A DNA stretch of 64,000 nucleotides from a bacterium (GTDB lineage: Bacteria > Eisenbacteria > RBG-16-71-46 > CAIMUX01): positions 456,986-520,985 of the forward strand of contig JAUIHP010000001.1 in assembly GCA_030431975.1 (NCBI GenBank), given 5' to 3'. Numbering within the stretch: the stretch's first letter is position 1; each line of letters opens with the position of its first letter. The translations under genes and the position numbers were made by a program. Under the pieces are notes generated by a model. It ran no database searches and had not been told where the DNA came from. It was given only the letters and a program-made list of their open reading frames with translations. Below, piece after piece: positions 55,301 to 63,959 of the stretch.

Positions 55301-55830
55301 GCGCCGTCTCCCTCCAATGCCTTGTCGGCGAGCGCGACCAGTCTTGGCCAGTCGACCAGGGCGGCATCGTCCAGACACTGCTGATAGATCCCGCGGAGGG
55401 TCTCCAGCTCGCTCGGAAGGTCCGCGGCGGCGGCGTCCCAGAGGCGGAGCTCCGCCAAGGTAGAAGCGAGACACCGAGCGAAGCCGGGATGCCGGGAAAC
55501 ATCGGTCCAGCTGCCCAAGCGCGCCTCGTCGCGCGCCTGAAAGACGGCCCGGGCGGCCACGGCCTCGAGACCCAGGCGGGAAGCGATGGCCTTTCCCTCG
55601 GCCGCCAGCTCGGGGGCCGCAAGTTTGGCCACCAGCTCGCCGAAACTGAAACGGTGGAGCCCGAAGGCGCCGCCCCGGGTCAGCGTGATGCGACGAACGA
55701 AATCGTCGGCCGCTCCCCGGGTTCCGCCAATGACGAACTGCTCCGTCCCGGACGGGTGCGAAAGGAGAAACTTCTCCGCTTCCTGGAGGCGACTGGCCGC
55801 CTCCGCTGATTCATGGATGCGAAACGTCAT
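52381..55830 (-). CDS. addB: ATP-dependent nuclease subunit B with Fe-S nuclease domain
   Basis: AddB half of the helicase-nuclease, 1,149 residues. The N-terminal part is a degenerate helicase (no good Walker A; FVIGGTRGAADDFVRR). The C-terminal nuclease has FATCPYQFFLSAI (first Fe-S cysteine), KLRGAIDLVEASVEGNRYRVTDHKTGRD (the D...D.K core), and the last three cluster cysteines in CKWCDFRQVCGQ. Together the four Cys should hold the 4Fe-4S staple typical of AddB. It is the first gene of the addBA pair and divergent from the acyltransferase gene. No good SD precedes the ATG. Confidence 0.9.
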   Translation of the reverse strand: MTFRIHESAEAASRLQEAEKFLLSHPSGTEQFVIGGTRGAADDFVRRITLTRGGAFGLHRFSFGELVAKLAAPELAAEGKAIASRLGLEAVAARAVFQARDEARLGSWTDVSRHPGFARCLASTLAELRLWDAAAADLPSELETLRGIYQQCLDDAALVDWPRLVALADKALEGDGAAMVRGRPILLLDAPISAPAERVLVESLVRHSGDALMTLPVGDDVTWARLKETGAKKVRVQGEAPKTDLQRLRQHLFDDQHLATAKKEDGSIEVFSAPGENRETVEMARKILTLGSRGVSFDQIAVVLRSPELYSAHLETAFRRARIPCYFARGTKRPDPAGRAFLALLACKVEGLSARRFAEYLSFAQVPELEKDGTPPPATESWVGPTDESFGAAVRAAETARETVPDLSGQFAFDFSAPAAVEVDDPNAIVSGHVVEAETGEDPEAPNWPDLDDFDARSAHLDTLEQSDETPQIAGSLSAPWKWEHYLVEAAVIKGKDRWESRLNGFEHELRLKLHETREDEKESARVRTLKRELQRLGHLRNFALPVIDLLDALGQRSGTDSTGPARVPWGVWLEDLEALAVRVLRKPDHVLEVLAELRPMAEVGPVSIEEVRAVLSDRLSELERRPPDDRYGKVFIGTPEQVRGRTFRIVFVPGLAERLFPQRPREDPLLLDRLRRTIDETLPTKETRAAEERLRLRLAVGAAVDHLVLSWPRIESGEARPRVPSFYALDVVRAARGQLPGFEELERVALRARLSWPAPDHPGFAIDAMEHDLAVLGPLLDRKKAIDGRGRGRYLLELNPHLARSLRTRYARWAGGKWSHWDGMVRATEATKPLLAQQSPKVRPYSVTALQKFATCPYQFFLSAIHRLQPREEAVQLVQMDPLTRGSLIHEIQFETLRAMKRQELLPLSEELESAALSVLDETVDEVAQRYEDNLAPAIDRVWSDEVASIRGDLRIWMSHLVEDAYSWTPVHFELAFGLQNRKGHDSESRRDPIEVSGGWKLRGAIDLVEASVEGNRYRVTDHKTGRDLSREIVYIGGGEILQPVFYSLAVEAMLGAPVHHARLSFCTSKGGFAEHSVPIDDFARLYAGQLMEWIDASIQEGALPPAPRKDACKWCDFRQVCGQHEEARQSRKDAKFLERVQRIREQP

Positions 55831-55958
55831 GGATACGGAAGACTATGCAAAGACCGGTCCCAAGGGCCAGAGATGTTGCCAATTGTCGCCACAAGCTCCA
55901 GTCTTTCGGGGCATGAGTTCGGAGAGGACACAGACATGACCGGGACGGTGGCCACCGC

Positions 55959-57044
55959 TTGAAGACGCTCGACGACTACTTCAATGGACGGGACAACAAC
56001 TTCAACCTCGTCCGCTTCCTGGCCGCCACCGCCGTAATCTACGCGCACAGCTATCCCATCACCCTCGGACGCCAGCACCATGACCCCTTTCACGCGCTCC
56101 TCGGAGAAGGCATCGGGGCCACCGCGGTTCACATCTTCTTCATCCTGAGCGGGTTTCTGGTCACAAGATCTCTTCTTCACCGACCCAGCGTCGGTGAGTT
56201 CACCTGGGCGCGCTTCCTTCGGATCTATCCGGGCCTCTTCGCCGCCTGCGCGTTTTGCGCTTTGGTCGTGGGACCACTCTTCACGGTCCTTCCCAAGGCG
56301 GAGTACCTGACGCGGCCGGAGCCTTATGAGTTCATCGCCATCAACGGATTCAGCCTCGCCGGGAACCTTCGCTACAGCCTGCCCGGGGTCTTTGGAGACC
56401 TCCCCTATGCGCACGGGATCAACGGGTCTCTCTGGACTCTGCCCTGGGAGCTTCGGATGTATGTCTCCCTGACACTGCTCGGGATGCTGGGGATTGCGAA
56501 GCGGCCACGGTGGTTCAGCGTTCTCGCCTTGATCGGGATCGTGGCCTTTCTCGTCAACGAACACTTCCTGTTCTCATCCAGCGACTTCGTTCGCAAGACT
56601 CTGCGCTTCACCACGTTCTTCTATGGCGGCGGGATGCTTTTCGTAGAGCGGAAGCGGATTCCGTTTCATCCGGCCGTCGCATGGGGATTGATCGCCGCAG
56701 TGGTTGTGGCCCGCGGCTTCTTTGGACTGGGTGGGATCTTCGGGATTCTCTTCCCGTTGTCGCTGATCTATCTGGTGCTCTATGTATCGCTCGTCCCCGG
56801 AGGATGGATTCGGGGGTTCAACCGGATCGGCGACTATTCGTACGGGATCTACGTCTACGCCTTTCCGGTCCAGCAGATGGTGGCGCACTTCTTCCCCGGG
56901 CTCGGAGTCTACGGAGCAGCCGGGGCGTCGTTTCTGGGAACGCTACCGCTGGCGGTGGGATCCTGGTACCTGATCGAGAAGCCGATGATGTCGTTCAAGT
57001 CCAGATGGCCGTTGATCCGGCGTTCCAACGAACAAGGACGGTAG
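55959..57044 (+). CDS. Membrane acyltransferase (acyltransferase 3, OafA/YrhL-like)
   Basis: Integral membrane O-acyltransferase, 361 residues and about ten spans, likely acetylating a surface polysaccharide or lipid. Typical are NFNLVRFLAATAVIYAHSYPI with the conserved His, HIFFILSGFLVTRSLL, and FTWARFLRIYPGLF. Late segments are IGDYSYGIYVYAFPVQQMV and SWYLIEKP. The start is TTG 55959. A nine-codon mini-frame (ATG 55936 to TGA) ends across this TTG, so coupling is possible. It is divergent from addB. Confidence 0.88.
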   Translation: MKTLDDYFNGRDNNFNLVRFLAATAVIYAHSYPITLGRQHHDPFHALLGEGIGATAVHIFFILSGFLVTRSLLHRPSVGEFTWARFLRIYPGLFAACAFCALVVGPLFTVLPKAEYLTRPEPYEFIAINGFSLAGNLRYSLPGVFGDLPYAHGINGSLWTLPWELRMYVSLTLLGMLGIAKRPRWFSVLALIGIVAFLVNEHFLFSSSDFVRKTLRFTTFFYGGGMLFVERKRIPFHPAVAWGLIAAVVVARGFFGLGGIFGILFPLSLIYLVLYVSLVPGGWIRGFNRIGDYSYGIYVYAFPVQQMVAHFFPGLGVYGAAGASFLGTLPLAVGSWYLIEKPMMSFKSRWPLIRRSNEQGR

Positions 57045-57050
57045 ATCGGG

Positions 57051-57557
57051 CTAGAACGGATCGACTTGGAATTCGAATCCGCTGCCTTCCGCCGACTCCC
57101 GTCCCGATCCACACAGTTCGGAAACAGCCCCTCCCCAGTCAATCGTGATCGGCGTGTCTCCCCGCATCACAAAACGCCGAAGCTCACGGTCTGCGCTTCT
57201 TTCGAGAACGACGTCCCCTGTTCTCTCGAGAGTGACCACGCCAAGCACGGCTCTGTCATCCTCGGAGACTTGAACGTACGGAAATGGAGCGTCCGACAAC
57301 TGATCCAACAACAGTGGATAGGCGCAACCGGGATAGTGATCTGCCGGCAGCTCGGCGAGGTCGATCCAGGGAAGGTCGTTGTGGCGACAACGTTCGACCG
57401 CTCTTCCTTTCAGCAGGAGTCGGAACACGTTCGTGATCACCTGTCCGTCCGGAAGGCGAAACCGCGTGAAGCTGTGCAGACGCTGTTGGTCCCAAAGAAG
57501 GTAGGAATAGCCGCAGGCCTGATCTTGGATCTTGAAGTCGTAGTAGTGTTCGGTCAT
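57051..57557 (-). CDS. Hypothetical protein
   Basis: Unrecognised soluble protein of about 168 residues (start MTEHYYDFKIQ at 57557; the frame opens nine codons earlier at a non-ATG codon). No signal peptide or membrane span. It is mixed alpha/beta with polar segments such as FRLPDGQVITNVFRLLLKG, CRHNDLPWIDLAELPADHYPGCAYP and a C-terminal DTPITIDWGGAVSEL. It is convergent with the acyltransferase, with a 6-bp gap. The upstream gene on the same strand is a small exported protein, so the two may be co-transcribed. Confidence 0.6.
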   Translation of the reverse strand: MTEHYYDFKIQDQACGYSYLLWDQQRLHSFTRFRLPDGQVITNVFRLLLKGRAVERCRHNDLPWIDLAELPADHYPGCAYPLLLDQLSDAPFPYVQVSEDDRAVLGVVTLERTGDVVLERSADRELRRFVMRGDTPITIDWGGAVSELCGSGRESAEGSGFEFQVDPF

Positions 57558-57608
57558 CCCGAGTCTCGTCAGTCTGCAACGCAACGAATGGAAGCTGGAG
57601 TTCCCGGG

Positions 57609-58085
57609 CTACTCGAAGTAGATCTCAACCTTCGAGATCTGGTAGGCGGTCTGTCCGTCGGCTTCGGTCAGGACCACGTCGAACACAACCGGCACGGGAT
57701 CCAACACCATCGCGCCGACCGACCGGTGGAGCGCGAGCCCGCTGACTCGCCACGTGTCCGCGCCTGTCTCCGTGACACTGGCGGATCCGCTCGTCCAATA
57801 TTCAGCACTCTCGCCGCCCACCTGCATGGCCGTGACAGCACCGCGGATGTGTTCGTCCTTGGAGACCGTCATCGAACCCCTCTGCATAGGCAGGTAGTCC
57901 ATACCGAAATCGCTGGCGAGGACCAACCTCATCGCGCCGATGTCGCCGGCACTGACGGCCTCGCAGTAGCACTCAATCGCGTCAGATGGTTGTCCGGTCG
58001 CGATGCACTGAGCGCTCGCGTTCGGCACGAGGGTCGCAAGGATCGCGGCGCTAATGATGGAAGCCAAACCAAGTGTACGAACCAT
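57609..58085 (-). CDS. Small exported protein, possibly NTF2/SnoaL-like
   Basis: About 158 residues. The start ATG at 58085 has AAGGGAGA nine bases upstream, and a signal peptide (LGLASIISAAILATLVPNASA) follows. The mature part reads DAIECYCEAVSAGDIGAMRLVLASDF, then VSKDEHIRGAVTAM and GADTWRVSGLALHRSV...VFDVVLTEADG. It resembles NTF2-like/SnoaL folds in pattern, but I cannot assign a family. It has three cysteines. It lies 51 bp upstream of the hypothetical gene at 57557. Confidence 0.6.
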   Translation of the reverse strand: MVRTLGLASIISAAILATLVPNASAQCIATGQPSDAIECYCEAVSAGDIGAMRLVLASDFGMDYLPMQRGSMTVSKDEHIRGAVTAMQVGGESAEYWTSGSASVTETGADTWRVSGLALHRSVGAMVLDPVPVVFDVVLTEADGQTAYQISKVEIYFE

Positions 58086-58210
58086 CTTTTCATCTCCCTT
58101 GGCTCTGACCCATGCCACGACAGGTGGCTGGACGCGTTAAAGAACACGGGCCGGTCCATGACCGAGATAATCGGCAAGCTTCGTTAGTATAACAGACCCA
58201 ACGACCAAAC

Positions 58211-60013
58211 CTACGGAATCGATCTTGCCGCCATCAGCTGAGACAGCTTTTCTCGCCTCACCGGAGCTTCGTTCTTCGCGAAGTAGAAGACTTCGAAGTC
58301 CTGAACCGCCTCCGTGAACTCCGCATCGCTGAGGGAGGCCTGCCCCTTCTCACACCAAAGGTCGAAGTACTCCGGGAAGCGAACGATTCCGATCTGTTGC
58401 GGGTGGCGCCGTCTCAACTCTTCGACAAGGTCTGCGTCGTAGTGAAGCATGTGGGCGTACGTCGTCTTCTCCCCCACCCTGAAGTAGGCGAGTCGATAGG
58501 GAACTTCGGGTCGATCGACAAAGAAGCGGAAGTGAATGTCCTTTTCCCGAAGGTACTCGGGAGTGGCCCGTTTCTCGTGCCCGACGCGAGTCAGCCCTCG
58601 TTCCAAGCGCGCGATGCCCGGGTCGGTCAGGCCGTACTCTTCAAGCACGTACGAGAACCGACCGAAGTAGCCGAGGGAAGCCTGTCCACGAATGGAAACG
58701 CGCACGGATAGGCCGTCGAAGTACTCGTCCAGAATCCCGCCGATCCGCTCATGCATTTCGATCGGAGACTCTCCCTGGCGGTGATGGGACCAGTGCCAGC
58801 GCTCATCTGCGATACCGTGGGGCCGGTCGGGAGTGTTTGGCCAGTTCTCCCCTTGGAAGATCTGATGTCGAAACCGGGTCTCACTCCACGCGGAAACAGG
58901 AAGCAGGACGAGGACGACGGCAACCACGAGTGACGCACGATTCACGGTCGCGCCATCCGCTCCGCGAAGCCAGCGTTTGGCCAGCAGCTCGAACGAAAGA
59001 AACGCGGGCGGCAGGATCGGAACGAGGAAGCGCGCATACATGAAGTCGCCTCCAACCCGGATGACGAAGAAAAGGAGATAGACGAGGACCAGGATCGTCG
59101 AGGCGGTGATGAGACGTGACTCCGGATCTCTCCTTCGGACCAGCGAAGCCGGAACCACGACCGCAGGGAACAGGAAAACCGCGGTCGACGGATGCCCCTG
59201 AAGGTAGAGGCCGACGTAACGGATTCCCTGTTCAAACCAGGCAGAACCTCCCGACTTCGCGTAGTAGGTATTGGGAAGAATGTCACCGTAGTACCAGAGT
59301 TTCCAGACCAGGTAGGGAGCGAAGATGAGGAGGACAGGGACACCGTAGACCAGACCCACCGTAATTGCTCTTTTCCAGCTCCGTTCCTGGCGCTCCCAAA
59401 CGATGAGAAACGCGAAGACCGTCACGGCAACCAGAACTCCATCAGGTCGCGTCAGCACCAGAAGCGCGGAGAGAAGACCAAGCATCGCGGGACGCCGCAG
59501 GCTCGTCGACTCCGGATGCGACGTCAGCAGCCACAGTGTCACTCCGATCTCAGCGAGAAAAAGGGCGGTTTCCAAACCTCCCGTTCCCCAAACCGCAACG
59601 TCGTAGTTGGCCGCCAGGATGAGCGACGTTACCGGCGCTGCGAGGATCAGGTTCGTGCGTGTCGGCGAGGCGCCCGGCCACCGCGTGCCGAGCATCCCAG
59701 TCCCGAGCATCCCATAGACGACCACTCCCAGGGCAAAGCTGACGATGGAAAGAATCTGGCTGGAAAGGACGAGTTCGAGTCCGGTCGCGCGCAACCCCGT
59801 GAGTAGAAGCATCCACAAGGGATGGGTGTAGCCTTCCACCCGCTCCCCGGCGTTGTAGACGATCCCGAGGCCGTCCAGCCAGTTGTCGACGTAGCGAAAA
59901 GTAATGAAGGCGTCGTCGGAAACCCACCGCAGAGCCCCGGCGTGGGCACAGGCCAGACCTGCAGCAACCAGGATGAGAACCCAGCGGACTGTGTGAGCAG
60001 CGTGTCGGTTCAC
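58211..60013 (-). CDS. Membrane glycosyltransferase, GT-C type (AftB-like)
   Basis: Polytopic membrane protein of about 600 residues with some ten spans. The preferred start is GTG 60013 (VNRHAAHTVRW), because the longer frame adds a Cys-rich low-quality leader. The first loop has SDDAFITFRYVDN with the Asp-Asp pair (Asp33/34) typical of GT-C enzymes, then NAGERVEGYTHPLW. A second conserved stretch is YDVAVWGTGGLETALF. The C-terminal 180 residues form a soluble, probably periplasmic domain (from about YLREKDIHFRFFVDRPEV). AftB-like enzymes add terminal sugars from a polyprenyl-phosphate donor; the donor and acceptor here are unknown. Confidence 0.72.
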   Translation of the reverse strand: MNRHAAHTVRWVLILVAAGLACAHAGALRWVSDDAFITFRYVDNWLDGLGIVYNAGERVEGYTHPLWMLLLTGLRATGLELVLSSQILSIVSFALGVVVYGMLGTGMLGTRWPGASPTRTNLILAAPVTSLILAANYDVAVWGTGGLETALFLAEIGVTLWLLTSHPESTSLRRPAMLGLLSALLVLTRPDGVLVAVTVFAFLIVWERQERSWKRAITVGLVYGVPVLLIFAPYLVWKLWYYGDILPNTYYAKSGGSAWFEQGIRYVGLYLQGHPSTAVFLFPAVVVPASLVRRRDPESRLITASTILVLVYLLFFVIRVGGDFMYARFLVPILPPAFLSFELLAKRWLRGADGATVNRASLVVAVVLVLLPVSAWSETRFRHQIFQGENWPNTPDRPHGIADERWHWSHHRQGESPIEMHERIGGILDEYFDGLSVRVSIRGQASLGYFGRFSYVLEEYGLTDPGIARLERGLTRVGHEKRATPEYLREKDIHFRFFVDRPEVPYRLAYFRVGEKTTYAHMLHYDADLVEELRRRHPQQIGIVRFPEYFDLWCEKGQASLSDAEFTEAVQDFEVFYFAKNEAPVRREKLSQLMAARSIP

Positions 60014-60336
60014 GGATGGATCAGTACCTTCACGAAACAGATCGGACTCGGGACATGGATAACAGGTGCGCCCGGCCCCGCTCCGCGTCCTACGGGCTTC
60101 ATTGTAGCGGCCTGGCTTGGCGACGAAAACCACACGTCGGGGCGGAAACCGGCCCGCCAGGTCCGAAACGATTTTCTACAAAGATCGGGAATCGCCGAGC
60201 GACGTCCGACTTCTAGCCTCGGGGCGGGCAGGCCACCCGAGGTGGCACGCCGTTTCGCCACATACCACTCAAGGCGGCACATCTCTCGGCCAGAGTTTGG
60301 CCGTCATACTGGACTGCGAAGTATCAGGAGGATGTC
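60014..60336. other. Divergent intergenic region, glycosyltransferase / dockerin-like gene
   Basis: About 320 bases between divergent genes. At the right end AGGAGG (SD) precedes the ATG at 60337. Candidate -10 boxes (CATACT near 60305, TATCAG near 60323) lack good -35 partners. No RNA gene or repeat was seen. Confidence 0.45.
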
Positions 60337-60972
60337 ATGTACTCATTCATAGGTTACCGACGCGAAATCTGCCGAGTTTCCCGGCTTGGTATCGGGATCG
60401 TCGCCGCTCTCGGATGCTTTGCCGTCGGCCTTGTCGACTCGGCCACGGCCGGAGGGGACATACCCATTCCGCCCAATGTCGAGGTCCAGCCGGCGGACGC
60501 CCTCAACGGACTCGTATTCGCACCGGATTCGCCCAGTCCCATTCCCGCAAGTCAGATCGTGGTGACGGCTCGGAACGCCGTCAACCAACCCATTCCCTTT
60601 CCCAACACTGAAGTCATCGTGTCCAACGCCAATGCGCTGTGCCCGGACGTCGTCCTGCAGAAGACCGGCAACGAGAACGGCGAGACGTCGTTCACCCTGG
60701 CGGGCGGTGGCTGCGCGGCCAACACGGCGCTTTCCGGGCTCATCAAGGTAAACGGGGTGACCGTTCGAGCCTACGAAAACGTGAAAGGCCCGGACTTCGA
60801 TGGGAGCGGGGGCGACCGCGTCGTCAACCTCGCGGATCTGGTGTCGTTCAGCGGAGAGTTCCTGGGAAGCAGCCCGGCCGACTGCCACGACTACGACAAT
60901 GACGGAATGACGGGGCTCGACGACCTGATCATCTTTGCGCCGGCTTTCATCGGTCCCTCGCACTGTCCGTAG
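60337..60972 (+). CDS. Secreted protein with dockerin-like EF-hand tail
   Basis: Exported protein of 211 residues. Signal peptide in RLGIGIVAALGCFAVGLVDSATA. The middle part (about 45-145) is beta-rich, Ig-like in pattern, with two cysteines. The C-terminus holds two calcium-loop-like motifs: DFDGSGGDRVVNLADLVSF and DYDNDGMTGLDDLIIFAPAF, typical of dockerin type I repeats. The SD AGGAGG is strong. Such tails are common in extracellular proteins of planctomycetes and FCB-type bacteria. No cohesin is in the window. Confidence 0.8.
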   Translation: MYSFIGYRREICRVSRLGIGIVAALGCFAVGLVDSATAGGDIPIPPNVEVQPADALNGLVFAPDSPSPIPASQIVVTARNAVNQPIPFPNTEVIVSNANALCPDVVLQKTGNENGETSFTLAGGGCAANTALSGLIKVNGVTVRAYENVKGPDFDGSGGDRVVNLADLVSFSGEFLGSSPADCHDYDNDGMTGLDDLIIFAPAFIGPSHCP

Positions 60973-61042
60973 GCTGGGTCGCGCCCTGCCTCAGGCTTTC
61001 AACGACCAGGCAGGAAGGGCGGAGTTGCCACCGGGCGCCCGG

Positions 61043-61070
61043 AAGGGCTAGACTTTTCTCTCTAGTCCTT
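61043..61070. repeat. Inverted repeat upstream of the His-rich gene
   Basis: AAGGGCTAGA and TCTAGTCCTT pair over 10 bases with one G-T, loop CTTTTCTC, 60 bases before the His-rich gene. It could terminate the dockerin-like gene or be a metal-regulator operator for the His-rich/receptor pair. Confidence 0.5.
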
Positions 61071-61129
61071 TCGACGTGACGATCGGCCCGTCGGACGACC
61101 TCGATCTGCCGCACAGGTGAACGGCCCTT

Positions 61130-61603
61130 TTGCGATTCGCGTCCGGACATCGAAGACAAGTCTCATTCTGGCTTCTGCTCGCGCTGCTGCCGTATGTGCT
61201 TGCGCCTCTTGGACCTCTCACGTCCGAGGTGGCCCACCTGGCGTTCCACGCGATTCAGGGCGAAGAGTCGGACCACACCCACGCGGTCGGCCACGGACAG
61301 GCTCATTCACATGCGGACATTGTGGGTCACGAGCACATGCATTCGCACGCAGGTGCGCTGGACGACGACCATTCTCACTCCGCGTTCGTCGACGCCATGA
61401 TGAATGCCTTTCAGTCTTCGTCTTCCGACGACCACGAGCACACGACTCCGGTCCCGGACCTGGAGTGGCGGCACCTGGTGCCCGGCAAGACACAGCTGAT
61501 TCCGGATCCTCGATCGGATCTGAGACCAACGTACTTCCATCTTGCGGCATCCGGGTCGTTCTCTCCCCCGACGCCGCCTCCCCGTTCCTCTCGAGTCTGC
61601 TGA
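61130..61603 (+). CDS. His-rich exported protein
   Basis: Protein of 157 residues with a signal-like N-terminus (VSFWLLLALLPYVLAPLGPL). A middle region dense in His and Asp (about 48-103: DHTHAVGHGQAHSHAD, HEHMHSHAG, DDDHSHS) looks like a periplasmic metal buffer for zinc, nickel or copper. The start is TTG 61130 with AGGTGA upstream. It directly precedes a TonB-dependent receptor with an 8-bp hairpin between them, so a shared mRNA is likely. The family is not known to me. Confidence 0.75.
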   Translation: MRFASGHRRQVSFWLLLALLPYVLAPLGPLTSEVAHLAFHAIQGEESDHTHAVGHGQAHSHADIVGHEHMHSHAGALDDDHSHSAFVDAMMNAFQSSSSDDHEHTTPVPDLEWRHLVPGKTQLIPDPRSDLRPTYFHLAASGSFSPPTPPPRSSRVC

Positions 61604-61610
61604 TACCACG

Positions 61611-61630
61611 GGCCAACGTCCTCGTTGGCC
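61611..61630 (+). promoter_or_regulatory. Intercistronic hairpin between His-rich and receptor genes
   Basis: GGCCAACG and CGTTGGCC form a perfect 8-bp GC-rich stem with a TCCT loop in the 64-bp gap, 18 bases before the receptor SD. No T run follows. It may stabilise or partially attenuate the mRNA. Confidence 0.5.
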
Positions 61631-61667
61631 ACCTCACTTCGTAGTACAGATTCGAAAGGAGCTACCC

Positions 61668-63851
61668 ATGTCGGGTTGCCTCGTTGCGCAATGCGGTGGA
61701 GGCAGGTCTTCCCTGCACCGCGCTTTCATTCACTCTGCTGGTTTGACTCTGATCCTTCTCTGCGGTTCGCCGTTGTTCAGCAACGGTGTCTTCGCTCACG
61801 GTCCCACCGAGTCGCAGGAAGATCTCAAGGTCTATGAATTCGGAGACACGCTCCAAATACGGGGCCGCATCGACGAACTCATCGGAATCGCAGCCACCGC
61901 TTCCGAGGGCCGCGTCTCGTACGAAAACTTCCAGGACCGCCCGCTGCTGAGAGAAGCGGAAGTCCTGGAGACCGTTCCCGGCCTCATCACGACCCAGCAC
62001 TCGGGCGACGGGAAGTCCAACCAGATGTTCATTCGTGGTTTCAACCTCGACCACGGAACGGACTTCCAAACGACCCTGGAAGGGATGCCGGTCAACCTGC
62101 CCACGCACGGTCACGGCCAAGGCTACACCGATATCAACTTCCTCGTCCCAGAGCTTGTGGACTACGTCGAGTTCAAGAAGGGCGTTTTCCATCCGGAGCT
62201 TGGCGACTTCGGAAGTGCCGGTGGCGCCAGTCTCTTCCTGAGGAAGTCTCTGGCTCAGCCGTCCTTCAAGTTCGAGGTCGGGGAGGACCGCTACCGCCGG
62301 TCCGTCGGCGCAGCCAGTCAGGCCCTCGGCCGAGGCATTCTCTTTGGCGGCTTTGAGATCAAGAGCTACGACGGTCCCTGGCGGAACGAGCAGAACCTCA
62401 AGAAGGTCAGCGGAATGGCCCGCTATTCGGTCGGCGACCGCAACGAGTTCCTCTCGATTCTGGCAATGGCCTACGACAACGAATGGCTGGCCTCCGATCA
62501 GATTCCGCAGCGAGCCGTGGAAAGCGGACGGATCTCACGTTTCGGACAGATCGACGAAACACTCGGCGGCAGCTCCAGCCGCTACAGTCTTTCGGCTCAG
62601 TGGAAACGACGCTGGGGACTGCGGACACTGAAAGTCGACGCCTACGTCATCGATTACGATCTGCAGCTCTACTCGAACTTCACCTACGCGTTGGAGGACA
62701 CGACGAACGGCGACCAGTTCGAGCAGTTCGACGACCGGGTGGTCGCGGGCGCCAACGTTGGGTACCAGTTCCCGCTGGCCGCTTTCGGCAAGAATCATCT
62801 CGTCGACGTCGGACTGCAGAACCGAAACGACTTCATCAACGACGTCGGGCTCTACAAGACGGAAGCTCGAACGCGACTGGAAACGATCCGGCAGAACGAC
62901 GTCGTCGAAAGCAGCCTCGGCGTCTTCGGACAACTCTCATCCCGGTGGCATCCGCGCTTCCGCTCAGAGATCGGGCTGCGCGCCGACAGCTACTTCTTCG
63001 ACGTTCAGGACGATCTCATCGAGGCCAACTCGGGAACCGAGAGCGACGTGGCTTTGAGTCCAAAGATCAACCTGGTCTGGAGTGCGTCGGAATGGAGTGA
63101 GTTGTACCTCAGTGCAGGTCTGGGATTTCACAGCAACGATGCCCGAGGAACGGTCATCACCGTCGATCCGGCTTCCGGTGACCCCGCCACCGCGGTCGAT
63201 CCACTCGTCAGTTCACGTGGAGGCGAGATTGGCATCCGCACCTCTCCGGTTGAGTCCCTCCGTTCCACGGCCTCGCTCTGGACGCTGGAACTCGATTCCG
63301 AACTCGTCTACGTCGGAGACGGCGGAGGCACGGAAGCGAGCGACGGGAGTCGCCGGTTCGGGGTGGAGTGGACGAACTTCTATCAGGCTCGCCCGGATCT
63401 GGCGCTGGAACTGGACGTCGCCTGGAGTCACGCCCGATTCACCGACGTCGATGAGAACGAAGATCATATTCCCGGCGCGCTGGAGAACGTAGTCGCCGCC
63501 GGCGTGGTTTGGGAGTCGCCTCTCGATGTCGTCGCTTCGCTGCGGCTGAGGCACCTCGGATCGTTCCCACTGATCGAAGATGACTCGGTTCGAGCTTCAT
63601 CGACCAACCTCATCAACGGCAGCCTCAGTTACCGTCTCGGTCGCGCGCGCTTGACCGCGTCTGTCCTCAACATCACGGACGAAAAGGACAGCGACATTCA
63701 GTACTACTACGAGTCACGGCTGCCCGGGGAACCGGAGGGCGGGGTTTCGGACATTCACTTCCACCCGGTGGAGCCGCGACAATTCCGGATCGCCGTCGAC
63801 GTCGGACTGTTCTCGTCTCCCGGAGCTGAGTCGGACGGCCACTCCCATTGA
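61668..63851 (+). CDS. TonB-dependent outer-membrane receptor
   Basis: Outer-membrane receptor of about 727 residues. The start ATG 61668 has AAAGGAG upstream; the frame opens earlier. After a signal peptide and FAHGPTES, a plug domain (about 60-200) shows VLETVPGLITTQHSGDGKSNQMFIRGFN, LPTHGHGQGYTDINFLVPELVDYVEF and GDFGSAGGASLFLR. The 22-strand barrel follows. The protein ends DGHSH after the barrel, and the plug has HGHGQG, which suggests metal binding. With the His-rich exported protein just upstream, a metal-ion or metallophore substrate is likely. No TonB/ExbBD is in the window. Confidence 0.88.
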   Translation: MSGCLVAQCGGGRSSLHRAFIHSAGLTLILLCGSPLFSNGVFAHGPTESQEDLKVYEFGDTLQIRGRIDELIGIAATASEGRVSYENFQDRPLLREAEVLETVPGLITTQHSGDGKSNQMFIRGFNLDHGTDFQTTLEGMPVNLPTHGHGQGYTDINFLVPELVDYVEFKKGVFHPELGDFGSAGGASLFLRKSLAQPSFKFEVGEDRYRRSVGAASQALGRGILFGGFEIKSYDGPWRNEQNLKKVSGMARYSVGDRNEFLSILAMAYDNEWLASDQIPQRAVESGRISRFGQIDETLGGSSSRYSLSAQWKRRWGLRTLKVDAYVIDYDLQLYSNFTYALEDTTNGDQFEQFDDRVVAGANVGYQFPLAAFGKNHLVDVGLQNRNDFINDVGLYKTEARTRLETIRQNDVVESSLGVFGQLSSRWHPRFRSEIGLRADSYFFDVQDDLIEANSGTESDVALSPKINLVWSASEWSELYLSAGLGFHSNDARGTVITVDPASGDPATAVDPLVSSRGGEIGIRTSPVESLRSTASLWTLELDSELVYVGDGGGTEASDGSRRFGVEWTNFYQARPDLALELDVAWSHARFTDVDENEDHIPGALENVVAAGVVWESPLDVVASLRLRHLGSFPLIEDDSVRASSTNLINGSLSYRLGRARLTASVLNITDEKDSDIQYYYESRLPGEPEGGVSDIHFHPVEPRQFRIAVDVGLFSSPGAESDGHSH

Positions 63852-63893
63852 GGACGCCAAGGGAGTGACTTCACCGCGTTCCTGACAACGACG

Positions 63894-63929
63894 AAGGGTC
63901 CCGGAGCGTTCGGTTCCAGGACCCTTTTT
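63894..63929 (+). terminator. Intrinsic terminator after the TonB-dependent receptor gene
   Basis: AAGGGTCC pairs with GGACCCTT, continuing as GGA/TCC after one mismatch, loop GCGTTCGGT, followed by TTTTT. It begins 43 bases after the stop codon. Confidence 0.85.
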
Positions 63930-63959
63930 CAACCTCAAACCGCCGCGCGGGTCCGTCGA

